Assembly (NCBI RefSeq): GCF_001953635.1
Contig: NZ_MEJH01000004.1
Span: 1-64,000, forward strand
DNA length: 64,000 bases
DNA from: Alteromonas abrolhosensis
GTDB lineage: Bacteria > Pseudomonadota > Gammaproteobacteria > Enterobacterales > Alteromonadaceae
Reading direction: 5' to 3'
Of the stretch, positions 26,208 through 35,254 are shown in pieces; the stretch's first letter is position 1; each line of letters starts with the position of its first letter. The position numbers and the translations under genes are program-made. Below the pieces are notes generated by a model. It made no database searches and had not been told where the DNA came from. It saw only the letters and a list, made by a program, of their open reading frames with translations.

Positions 26208-26429
26208 ATGTTTAAAAAGACCATAATTATGAATGCAGCAAAATATAGCCAAATAGCATTTTGGTTTCTTGTGATAATAAATGTCATCTCCCTTTTAGAA
26301 AGCGTACTTCTAACTAATGGCTTTCCCATTCTGAAACAGCCGGAGTTTCAAAATTTACTTCTTCTCGCGGTTCTACATAAGTTATGGAAGAACAAAGGTA
26401 CAACGCAAAATAATGCCGATTCCAGCTAA
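26208..26429 (+). CDS. Small two-helix membrane protein (candidate immunity protein)
   Basis: A 73-residue protein from ATG 26208, or 66 residues from ATG 26229 (MNAAKYSQIAFWFLVIIN). Two hydrophobic stretches are visible: IAFWFLVIINVISLLESVLL and a shorter FQNLLLLAVLHKLW. The tail is polar. No strong ribosome-binding site is seen before either start. Small hydrophobic proteins directly after class II bacteriocin genes often confer self-immunity, and position is the main reason for this suggestion. It shows no recognisable domain. Confidence 0.55.
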   Translation: MFKKTIIMNAAKYSQIAFWFLVIINVISLLESVLLTNGFPILKQPEFQNLLLLAVLHKLWKNKGTTQNNADSS

Positions 26430-26619
26430 TTGAATATTATAATTATGTAGCGAGTTTAATGTTTTTTGTCGCTTGGTTTTGTTAGTTTAGAGAAGTGAAT
26501 ACTCGTCACTTACCCATTCAGCTAAAAGTACAATTGTTATTCATAAGTTTTGAGCTATTATTCTGACATACATACAAAAAGTATTCGATGAAACTCACTA
26601 TTTAGGTTCTCATTTATTG

Positions 26620-29600
26620 ATGTTAGCGCAGACCCGAGTAACCCCCTTTTTATCGACTCACTTATTACAAGTGACGTTAATATTTTTCTCGTTATTTATT
26701 TCTTCCGCACTTGCCCAACCCGTCGTAACAACGCCTTCCTTTAGAGCACTCTCTACCGAGAATGGGCTAAGTCAAAACACAGTTAACGATATGCTTATCG
26801 ATAAAGAGGGGTTGCTGTGGATAGCGACAGAAGCTGGCTTAAACAGATTCGATGGGAATCAAAACAAGCAATATGTAGGGCAAGACAATGAGTTTGCTGA
26901 TGATGGCATTTACTCGTTGTTCGAAGATCAAAGGGGTGACTTATGGGTAAGTACTTACAGTAGTGGTATTTATCGCATCAATCGACAAACGGGCAAGTCG
27001 AAAAGATTAATTAACGTTCCTTACAAAGATCAACCTTCATGGTACCAATATGCTTCCCATTTTATCTCCGCGCCTGGAAACATCATATATGTAGCCCTCG
27101 ACCATCTAATTATCAAATTCGATTTAGTTACAGAGAAAAAAGAAACCGTTTTTGACCTTCTTTCCTCGGATAGTGAGCTTTCAAATGACGATGTTATCCG
27201 ATACACCTATTTAACCCGCGACGTTTTATTCGTTGCCACTTCTGTAGGGCTTTATGCTAAAAACCTACAAACGGGCGATATTAAGAAAATTGACCACGTT
27301 AGTTCTGACAGTGCCAATGTAAATAATATCAATACCAAGCTTATCCTGGTTGATGAGCATCAGAGGTTTTGGCTGGGCACGGTTGAAGGTCTTTATCAAT
27401 TTGATTTTGCTGGTTTAATAAATTTCGTGAAGCACGACAGCGATGTTCCAACAGCAAAACAAGTCGTAAAATCTTTGAACATATGGGATCTCGAATTAAT
27501 AGAAAACTCCCTTTATTACATGCCCACTGACCAAGGGTTGTATACCATTGATTTGTCATCTAACGAGCTAACACATTTATTTAGACCATCAGACTCGCGG
27601 TTACAAATAACAGACGATGACTTGTACAAAGTGGAAATAACATCAGATGAGCAGGTGTGGCTTTCTACTGGCACATCGGGGGTATTGCTATGGTCACCTC
27701 AGTCTACGCTATTTAAAAACGTCATGGGCGATGGAAAAAGTAGTGAAAAGTTGAGTAATAATATTGTCTATAGCTTATATGAGACCGATGACGAAAATTT
27801 ATGGTTAGGGACTAACAATGGTCTGAATTTGTATCATGCAGATACTGGGAAAGTAGAGCAGTTTTTAGTGACCGACGATGATAAAGCCGTTATTTCTTCG
27901 GGCTCAATATTTACGATTAGACCCGCCGAAAAAGACCGGGTTTGGTTGCTTACTTACGGTAGCATTGTAAAGTTTGATACGGAAAATAAACGCCCTGTAC
28001 CTTATCCTTTAGGTAGCCAGCAAGACAAACTATTAAATTCAGACAAGGCATACGACTTAATTCGCACATCAAAAGAAAATTATATCGTTGCCTCAGATGG
28101 CAAGTTTTGGAATTTTGATGACAAGAAAGGGCAAGTATCCCTTTCCGAAACACTTTCTTCAAACCTGGAATACGACCAGTTTTATACGTTTTTACCTGAT
28201 CATGGGGCGCAGGATGGTTCAATACTACTGTCTATGATTGGGGAACTATGGCGATATAACGCGTCAAGCGGAAGCCTAGAAAAACTGCACCAAGCGAGAA
28301 AGTCTCAATCGGAATATGCAATCCATCCTACCGATACTATTTTGGATGATAACGGTATTTTGTGGATTACTTATCCCGGTCATGGGTTATACGGAATCGA
28401 TGCAAAAACCAATGAGCAAAAATACTTTTTTGACACGAGTAACTTATTGCCGACTAACCTTGTTGTTAGTTTAGAGAAAGATCGAAATGGTGATATCTGG
28501 ATTGGGAGCCACCAAGGCATCCTCAAGCTCGATCCGAAGGCCATTAAATTATCGCAATATAGCGCTACAGAAGGTTTGTCCACTAGTGAGTTCAGCTGGG
28601 GGGCAAAAGTAGGTTTGAGCGATGGAAAAATAGCGTTCGGTTCACAAAAAGGTTTCACTATTTTGCAACCAGAGCGCTTTAATGACCAAGACAATGTGAC
28701 AACCTCGACATTTATTACTGATGCAAGCTTGCTCAGTCAGCCGTTAGAGCTTGGTATTGGCAGCATTAATGACAGTTCATTATTATTAGAGTATGACGAT
28801 GTTGGGCTGACTATTCACTATTCCGATATGCGTTTTAAAAAGACATCGGCTTCCTACTATCAGTATGAATTAAAGGGAGATGTTTCTGTTGTATACCCCC
28901 CTACAAAGTCTACCGAAGTCACATTCCCTCAGTTAGAGCCTGGTGAATACGAATTTAGTGTGGGTCGAATTGACCCCGTTAGTAACGTTTACGGGCCGCG
29001 CGCAAATTTGAAAATCAAGGTGGCATATCCAATTTATGCATCGCCTTTGGCGTATTCTATTTATTTTCTTGTTTTCCTTGTGTCGACCTTAATTATCTAC
29101 ACACGACGCAAGAAAAACAGCGAAGCACTTCGCGCTGCACATTCAGAGGCACTAAAACATAAAAACAGATTGTCTATGGCGCTAACTGCGAGCAATACCA
29201 AAGTTTGGGCATGGTATGAGGACTCAGACAAAATTACTCAAGAGCGTATTGTGGATGACCTAGGTTACTCAGAGACGGGAACAAGATTGTCGTTCAGAGA
29301 GCATATATCTCTCGTTCATAAACACGATATTACTGCGTTCTTAGAACAATGGGAGAAAGCGGTCAGCGGACAGTCTAAAGGTATTGATATCAGCTATCGA
29401 ATGAAAGCGAAAGACGGTCATTATGAGTGGTTTAGAGATGTGGGCTCTTTAGTTTTTAACAATCAAACAGATAGCAGTAAAAGGTTAGTCGGTACCTACT
29501 CCAATATAACTGAGTCGGTGAATGCTGAATTCAAAGCAAGACTATTCGGTGAAGCATTTCAGTATACTCGAGACTGGGTTGTTATCTTCGATAACAATTT

Positions 29601-31221
29601 TCAGGCTATCGTTGTCAATCAATCTTTCAAAGACGCGCTAGGCATTAACAAAGACGCAAACCTAATAGAAGAGCTAGACCTGTTATATCGTGGCCAGAAA
29701 CAGCAGCTCGAAGAAGCGTATACGGAAATGCGTAAGCTCGGTCCTAATGAACACTGGAGTGGCGAGGCCTATATAAACAGTTTCACAAACCAGCGCTACG
29801 CGGTAAGTATAAGGGTGACCGCAGTTTCGAGTGAGCGAAATGGCCAAGAAATTGATCGCTACCTGGTGATACTGTCGGATATAACGCAGCAAAAAGACGC
29901 ACAAAACGCACTTGTTCAGTTGGCAAACTACGACAGTTTAACAGGTCTACCTAATCGAACTCTTCTGCTTGACCGCCTGCAGCACGCTTTCTATCAAGCT
30001 GCACCACAACAAAACAGAATAGGGTTATTCTTCATCGATTTAGACCGTTTCAAACAAGTTAACGATAGCCTTGGGCACGAGGCCGGTGATGAACTCCTAG
30101 TAACGGTTAGCAAACGTCTCGAAAAGTTAATCAGAAAGTCTGACACGGTAGCGAGACTTGGCGGTGATGAATTTGTGGTTCTTCTCGAAGGTGTTGGTAG
30201 TGTGCAGGACCTTGGTCATATTGCCAATGATATTATACAAGCCTTGGGGCAACCTATTACGCTCTCCAACCAAGAAGTGAGCGTATCGGCGAGTATTGGT
30301 ATTTCACTATATCCAGATGATGCGCAACTTCCAGCAGAATTACTAAAGAATGCCGATATTGCCATGTACCATGCTAAAGAAGCCGGCAGCAATAATTTTC
30401 AGTTCTTTACCGAGCACATGAATGAGCAGGCGCGTTCAAAACTTCAATTAGAAAATAAATTGAAACATGCCTGCATCAATAAATCTTTTTCAAACTACTA
30501 TCAGCCTATTGTGTGTTGCGCGACAGGTACTATTGAAGGCTTTGAAGTATTGATGAGATGGAAAGACGGTGAAGAAATGATCTCACCCGATATTTTCATT
30601 CCAGTTGCGGAAAACATCGGCATGATAGCCGAAATGACGACGCAACTTATTGAGCGAGCTTTACCTGTTCATAAGCAACTGTACGCAGATAATAGTCGCG
30701 CTTACTTATCGATTAATTTAAGCGCAAAACACCTCATAAATGAGTATTCTTTAAGGGATATAGTGGCGCTGTTGCAATCAAATGGTGTTCCACCAGAAAA
30801 CATTCGATTTGAAATTACAGAGAGCGCATTGATGGAAGATTATGACAGTGCCATGCATGTCATAGGAGCGCTAAAATCTAAAGGGTTTATCATAGCACTG
30901 GACGACTTTGGTACTGGGTACTCGTCGTTAAAATATTTAAAAGATTTCCCGATTGACGTATTAAAAATAGATAAGAGCTTTGTTCAGGGTATTGGCCTTA
31001 ATAGTGGCAATGAAGCAATTATTCTAGCGACATTACGTATGGCTGAGAGTCTGAATATTGAATGTGTGGCGGAAGGGATTGAGACCTTGGAGCAGGTCGA
31101 ATTCTTTCAACGAAACGGCTGCAGGTATTTGCAGGGCTTTTATTTCTCTAAACCTGTCGCCGCTGACAAGCTATCAGGCTTAATAAACGCAATGAAAACG
31201 AACGGCAAGTCGCTAAACTAA
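26620..31221 (+). CDS. Propeller-sensor PAS-GGDEF-EAL c-di-GMP enzyme
   Basis: A 1533-residue membrane sensor that should make and/or degrade cyclic di-GMP. In order: signal peptide (about 1-33, ending SSALAQ); two blocks of two-component-regulator propeller repeats (LWIATEAGLNRFDG and similar); a Y_Y_Y domain; a membrane helix (about 807-828); and two PAS domains (about 850-1100). GGDEF follows (about 1181) with an intact RxxD inhibitory site five residues earlier (RKSD-TVARL-GGDEF). The EAL domain carries EVLMR, FEITES, DDFGTGYSS and LKIDKSF, all consistent with activity. ATG 26620 is preferred over the preceding TTG. The signal sensed is unknown, perhaps a polysaccharide breakdown product. 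Confidence 0.92.
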   Translation: MLAQTRVTPFLSTHLLQVTLIFFSLFISSALAQPVVTTPSFRALSTENGLSQNTVNDMLIDKEGLLWIATEAGLNRFDGNQNKQYVGQDNEFADDGIYSLFEDQRGDLWVSTYSSGIYRINRQTGKSKRLINVPYKDQPSWYQYASHFISAPGNIIYVALDHLIIKFDLVTEKKETVFDLLSSDSELSNDDVIRYTYLTRDVLFVATSVGLYAKNLQTGDIKKIDHVSSDSANVNNINTKLILVDEHQRFWLGTVEGLYQFDFAGLINFVKHDSDVPTAKQVVKSLNIWDLELIENSLYYMPTDQGLYTIDLSSNELTHLFRPSDSRLQITDDDLYKVEITSDEQVWLSTGTSGVLLWSPQSTLFKNVMGDGKSSEKLSNNIVYSLYETDDENLWLGTNNGLNLYHADTGKVEQFLVTDDDKAVISSGSIFTIRPAEKDRVWLLTYGSIVKFDTENKRPVPYPLGSQQDKLLNSDKAYDLIRTSKENYIVASDGKFWNFDDKKGQVSLSETLSSNLEYDQFYTFLPDHGAQDGSILLSMIGELWRYNASSGSLEKLHQARKSQSEYAIHPTDTILDDNGILWITYPGHGLYGIDAKTNEQKYFFDTSNLLPTNLVVSLEKDRNGDIWIGSHQGILKLDPKAIKLSQYSATEGLSTSEFSWGAKVGLSDGKIAFGSQKGFTILQPERFNDQDNVTTSTFITDASLLSQPLELGIGSINDSSLLLEYDDVGLTIHYSDMRFKKTSASYYQYELKGDVSVVYPPTKSTEVTFPQLEPGEYEFSVGRIDPVSNVYGPRANLKIKVAYPIYASPLAYSIYFLVFLVSTLIIYTRRKKNSEALRAAHSEALKHKNRLSMALTASNTKVWAWYEDSDKITQERIVDDLGYSETGTRLSFREHISLVHKHDITAFLEQWEKAVSGQSKGIDISYRMKAKDGHYEWFRDVGSLVFNNQTDSSKRLVGTYSNITESVNAEFKARLFGEAFQYTRDWVVIFDNNFQAIVVNQSFKDALGINKDANLIEELDLLYRGQKQQLEEAYTEMRKLGPNEHWSGEAYINSFTNQRYAVSIRVTAVSSERNGQEIDRYLVILSDITQQKDAQNALVQLANYDSLTGLPNRTLLLDRLQHAFYQAAPQQNRIGLFFIDLDRFKQVNDSLGHEAGDELLVTVSKRLEKLIRKSDTVARLGGDEFVVLLEGVGSVQDLGHIANDIIQALGQPITLSNQEVSVSASIGISLYPDDAQLPAELLKNADIAMYHAKEAGSNNFQFFTEHMNEQARSKLQLENKLKHACINKSFSNYYQPIVCCATGTIEGFEVLMRWKDGEEMISPDIFIPVAENIGMIAEMTTQLIERALPVHKQLYADNSRAYLSINLSAKHLINEYSLRDIVALLQSNGVPPENIRFEITESALMEDYDSAMHVIGALKSKGFIIALDDFGTGYSSLKYLKDFPIDVLKIDKSFVQGIGLNSGNEAIILATLRMAESLNIECVAEGIETLEQVEFFQRNGCRYLQGFYFSKPVAADKLSGLINAMKTNGKSLN

Positions 31222-31263
31222 TAGCGACTTGCTAGCGCCGCGCTACATGTATACTCAGGTGTT

Positions 31264-32439
31264 TTATTTCAATCCGCGCTGAGTTTCTAAGTAGCTGGCA
31301 AAGCTGCCAAGCCAGTGGCTGCCCATATAGTGCATATCACCGAAGACAGCGTTCAGTCCCGCCTCACGATGTGCACTTAATGCTTTCTCTAGTACAGGTA
31401 AGCGTTTGTCATGTTCAGGTAAAGCCTGCATTATACCTTCTATCATCCACGCTCGGCTGATGTTAAGCCCGTCTAAGTGAGCGAGTTTACCATCTGTTTT
31501 GTCAGTCACTGTAGCGGGAGCGAGCCAATTTGATGCTTTTGCTGAAAGGCCGGGAAAGAACGCTGAAAGCCATTGGCTATAGTCCTTTTTAGACATTACT
31601 CGGCGCATTAAGTCAGCTTCGGCCAAACACGGTGATAGGAAATCTTGACCAGAGGGTTCGTAAGCAAGAGGACATTGTTTATCTGCCAGATAATAGTCTT
31701 TCACTCTAGATGTTAACAGTGCTTCAAATTCCTTGTTCCCTGCAGTTTTCGCCCAATCTAACATCAATCCAAAAGCAAAGGCGGTTTGGCTGTGTTCACC
31801 TGTTCGGATTGGGTAAGCTAATTTAGGCAGCCAGGCGCTTATTCTGGCGACAATTTCTTCCTCGAGAGGAAGCAACGTATTTAGCCATCTCTTTGCTTCA
31901 GGAAGAGAAGACTGACGCAGTTCAGCGGTTAGCTGCAAGAACCAAGCAAGACCATAGGGGCGTTCAAATGAGGCATTATTTTCGCGCTTGAGGCTTACCA
32001 ATTCGCCTTGGATGTTTTTGGGCGTAAAGCTAGCATTGAGCTTTTCGATAATCTCATCTTTGTCCACCGCGCCTTGCGTTGTGTTTAACATTCTTACTAA
32101 AAGCCAATGGCCATGAACCGACGAGTGCCAGTCTAAACAACCATAAAAAGCTGGGTAGAGTTGACTTGGCGCCTTAACGTCATCGCCATTATTCATCATG
32201 TGTTTTACTACATTGGGAAACTCTTGATGAATACAATGAAGCGCGAGATTAGCAAAAACGCTTTCGTAATTGTTGTTAGGAACGCCAGCGTTGGCGGTCG
32301 CGTCTGCTATTTGGTTAATACTAGCGCTGCTCGTGTTCGCAGTTTCAATAGTCGACGTAACACTCGCACAGACAGTATGGGTAGCAAGCGTGGTGGCTAA
32401 TGCAGCTGTGCAGTTAATAAGGGTCTTTATTTTGAGCAT
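31264..32439 (-). CDS. DUF2891 family protein with signal peptide
   Basis: A 391-residue protein from ATG 32439 (MLKIKTLINCTAALATTLA, a signal peptide ending THTVCA). The frame stays open 38 codons further upstream, but the signal peptide fixes the likely start. The body matches DUF2891, with CLDWHSSVHGHW and the terminal GDMHYMGSHWLGSFASYL conserved. The aromatic and His-rich alpha/alpha-barrel look suggests a glycoside-processing or related enzyme, but no activity is established for the family. The gene lies downstream of the cysteine-synthase-like gene on the same strand. Confidence 0.8.
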   Translation of the reverse strand: MLKIKTLINCTAALATTLATHTVCASVTSTIETANTSSASINQIADATANAGVPNNNYESVFANLALHCIHQEFPNVVKHMMNNGDDVKAPSQLYPAFYGCLDWHSSVHGHWLLVRMLNTTQGAVDKDEIIEKLNASFTPKNIQGELVSLKRENNASFERPYGLAWFLQLTAELRQSSLPEAKRWLNTLLPLEEEIVARISAWLPKLAYPIRTGEHSQTAFAFGLMLDWAKTAGNKEFEALLTSRVKDYYLADKQCPLAYEPSGQDFLSPCLAEADLMRRVMSKKDYSQWLSAFFPGLSAKASNWLAPATVTDKTDGKLAHLDGLNISRAWMIEGIMQALPEHDKRLPVLEKALSAHREAGLNAVFGDMHYMGSHWLGSFASYLETQRGLK

Positions 32440-32562
32440 AAGATTGCGAGCTTTATCAATGAGAAGTATACCGCCAATGTATAGTGATAAACGCTTTGAA
32501 TAAAGTGCTGTGCGATACATCACGCGCCAGCACTTTAAAATGCGAAAAAGCAACGATATAAC

Positions 32563-33612
32563 TTACGCACCTGCTCCAATGCTTTCTAGTTTGGTGATGT
32601 ATTCACTAAGTGGTCCAATGGTCTTTTCCACCCAGCCAGTATTATAGTAAGTATCAACATACCTTTCTCCACTGTCGCACATAAGCGTTACAATGGATCC
32701 CACTTCACCACGTTCTTTCATTTGTGAGGCAATACTTAATGCCCCCCAAAGATTGGTGCCGGTAGAGGGGCCGGCTTTTATTCCCACGGTGTTGTTTAGC
32801 CAGTGCATAGTTGCAACACTGGCTGCATCGGGAACCGCAATCATGTCGTCTATCACATCGTGTTGAAAAGACGCTTCCACTTTAGGGCGACCAATTCCTT
32901 CTATACGGCTTCCGCGGGCAGCGGTAAGTGTGTGGTCTTTACGTTTGAAGCTTTCAAAAAAGACACTGAACTCTGGATCTACTACCACTAGCTGAGAGGA
33001 GAGGCCTTTATAACGTATATAGCGCCCAATGGTAGCTGATGTTCCGCCTGTCCCTGCACTCATTACTATAGTGTGAGGAATGGGGTGGGGCTCTGCTTTC
33101 ATTTGTTCGAAAATACTTTCAGCAATATTGTTGTTTCCTCGCCAGTCTGTGGCACGTTCGGCGAAGAGAAACTGATCCATAAAATAGCCATTTAATTCGT
33201 TAGCTACCTTGGTTGCTTCGCTGTGCATTTGTGTAGGGCAGTCTACAAAATGACAACGTCCACCGTATCGTTCAATAAGGGCTATTTTACTTTGGGCGGT
33301 AGATTTGGGCATCACCGCAACAAACGGCACGCCAATCATTCTTGCAAAGTAAGCTTCAGATACGGCAGTACTGCCTGAAGAGGCTTCAACGACCGTGGTT
33401 CCTTCTACAATTTTTCCATTGCAAAGAGCATAAAGAAAAAGGGAACGAGCTAAGCGGTGTTTTAGGCTGCCTGTTGGATGAGTGCTTTCATCTTTAAGAT
33501 AGATATCAATATCTTTAAATGCGATCTGCTCTAACTTTATTAAGTGCGTATCAGCTGAGCGCTGATAATCTGCATTGATAATATTGATCGCTTTTGAAAC
33601 CCAGCTTTTCAT
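32563..33612 (-). CDS. PLP-dependent cysteine synthase/cysteine desulfhydrase family protein (Cds1-like)
   Basis: A 349-residue fold-type II PLP enzyme. The PLP lysine is in [19 protein letters not shown] (Lys51), the substrate loop is [11 protein letters not shown] and the phosphate-binding loop is [31 protein letters not shown] resembles the actinobacterial L-cysteine desulfhydrase Cds1 group more than CysK. The reaction is therefore either cysteine synthesis from an O-activated serine or release of sulfide from cysteine. It is probably transcribed with the DUF2891 gene, 123 bases downstream. Confidence 0.85.
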   Translation of the reverse strand: MKSWVSKAINIINADYQRSADTHLIKLEQIAFKDIDIYLKDESTHPTGSLKHRLARSLFLYALCNGKIVEGTTVVEASSGSTAVSEAYFARMIGVPFVAVMPKSTAQSKIALIERYGGRCHFVDCPTQMHSEATKVANELNGYFMDQFLFAERATDWRGNNNIAESIFEQMKAEPHPIPHTIVMSAGTGGTSATIGRYIRYKGLSSQLVVVDPEFSVFFESFKRKDHTLTAARGSRIEGIGRPKVEASFQHDVIDDMIAVPDAASVATMHWLNNTVGIKAGPSTGTNLWGALSIASQMKERGEVGSIVTLMCDSGERYVDTYYNTGWVEKTIGPLSEYITKLESIGAGA

Positions 33613-33963
33613 AACTCATCTCTCTTTCATTCAAAGTGTGCCACCTTGAAAAGGGTATCTAAAAATTAAATATTCCGCGAAGTGCGCGTACCGGAATTCG
33701 TATTCAGCAGAAATAGAATATCAGCGAAGCGCGAGAATTTAATTCTATAATTTTAATGATTGTGTTGTTTTGTGGTTATAAATTTCTTTTTGTTGTTACT
33801 TAGTAAAATTTTTTTGCGTAGCTTTGTGGCTTCGTAACTTCGTAGCTTCGTAACTGTGTGAGCACTAGTGCCTTGTTGTAACAACATCTCGATTAAACAA
33901 AAAGTTCAGATATATCGTTAATGTTGCTATCTTTGCATATCGCTTTTACTCACAGGTAACAAT
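33613..33963. other. Intergenic stretch with octamer tandem repeats
   Basis: Between divergent genes. Around 33668-33745 are two related GC-rich boxes (CGCGAAGTGCGCG and CAGCGAAGCGCGAG) within AT-rich DNA. At 33821-33860 a run of five octamers appears (GCTTTGTG GCTTCGTA ACTTCGTA GCTTCGTA ACTGTGTG). No ORF is credible. Promoters for both flanking genes should lie here. Confidence 0.55.
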
Positions 33964-35178
33964 ATGAAAAATAGAGCGCTTTTCCTTGCAATGGTTCTTT
34001 TCCCCGCATTGCTTGTATCTACACTGGCTAGTGCGCAAGAAGAACACATACTTAAAGTTGCTACGTTCAATGTAAGTATGGAAGCCACTAACTATAAAGC
34101 GTTGGGCATGGAGCCCAGTGATAAAGTCCTTCAGCACGTTCTTTCTACGGGAGAGCACAGCCAGGTTAAAAATATTGCCGAAATCATTCAACGCGTTAAC
34201 CCCGATATCTTAATGTTGAACGAATTTGACTACATTGCAGATAAGCGTCAGGGAGTAGACGCATTTGTTAAAAATTACCTGAACGTATCTCAGCGAGGCC
34301 TTGAGCCTGTGGATTACCCATATACGTATGTGGCCACAGTCAACACAGGGGAGCCCACGACATTCGACTTAGATAACAATGGCAAAACAGAAGGTTTTGG
34401 TGGCGATGCATATGGTTTTGGGCTTTATCCCGGGCAATATGGCATGGCGCTGTTGTCAAAATTCCCTATTGATGTTGATGGTATTCGTACCTTTCAGAAA
34501 TTTAAGTGGCATCACATGCCACACGCACAGGTTCCTATCATTCCAGATGAAAGCGGAAGTAGCGACCAAGGAAAACCTTGGTACGATGTAGATGAGTGGG
34601 CCGCACTTAGGTTGAGTTCAAAGTCTCACTGGGATGTTCCCGTAAAAGTGCGGGATAAAACCGTACACATACTTGCTATGCACCCAACTCCGCCTAACTT
34701 CGATGGGAGTGAGGACCGCAATGGCAAGCGCAACTTTGACGAAATTAGGCTTATGGCTGATTACCTTTCTCCGGATAAAGGTGCATACATTTACGCTGAT
34801 AATGGTGAGAAAGTCAGCTTATCCGAGAACTCACGATTCGTACTTGTTGGCGATTTTAATGCTGCAGATATAGGTGAAAAATATCGCGAAGGTGTAATTG
34901 AACAGCTAACCGAACATCCATTGGTCAACAACGACATTATTCCGATAAGTGCAGGTGGGGCGAGCGCGTCAGGTGTAGAGTTTAGCGACCGCTTTACCGC
35001 CTATTGGGGGGCTAGAGCTGATTATGTTTTGCCATCTCGATATGGCTTTGAAGTGCGCGATGCTGGGGTATTCTGGCCTGCGAAAACAAGTGAGCTCTAT
35101 AGATTGGTTAAAGACCGTGAAGCCAGCTCTGATCACAGATTGGTGTGGGTTAGCTTGTCGATATCGACAGACAATTAA
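33964..35178 (+). CDS. Secreted endonuclease/exonuclease/phosphatase (EEP) family protein
   Basis: A 404-residue exported protein with signal peptide MKNRALFLAMVLFPALLVSTLASAQ. EEP motifs follow: KVATFNVSME (first Asn), ILMLNEFD (metal-binding Glu), MHPTPPNFDG, VLVGDFNAAD and the C-terminal SSDHRLVWVSL (catalytic Asp-His). An insert DLDNNGKTEGFGGDAYGFG resembles a Ca-binding DxDxxG loop. It is likely a periplasmic or secreted phosphohydrolase or nuclease; whether the substrate is nucleic acid, phospholipid or another phosphoester is unknown. Confidence 0.85.
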   Translation: MKNRALFLAMVLFPALLVSTLASAQEEHILKVATFNVSMEATNYKALGMEPSDKVLQHVLSTGEHSQVKNIAEIIQRVNPDILMLNEFDYIADKRQGVDAFVKNYLNVSQRGLEPVDYPYTYVATVNTGEPTTFDLDNNGKTEGFGGDAYGFGLYPGQYGMALLSKFPIDVDGIRTFQKFKWHHMPHAQVPIIPDESGSSDQGKPWYDVDEWAALRLSSKSHWDVPVKVRDKTVHILAMHPTPPNFDGSEDRNGKRNFDEIRLMADYLSPDKGAYIYADNGEKVSLSENSRFVLVGDFNAADIGEKYREGVIEQLTEHPLVNNDIIPISAGGASASGVEFSDRFTAYWGARADYVLPSRYGFEVRDAGVFWPAKTSELYRLVKDREASSDHRLVWVSLSISTDN

Positions 35179-35254
35179 AAACCACAATTTTTGTGTTAGT
35201 TAAAAGATAGAGGTAATATCGCTAACGTCTATCCAATAATATACAGAGAAGCCA

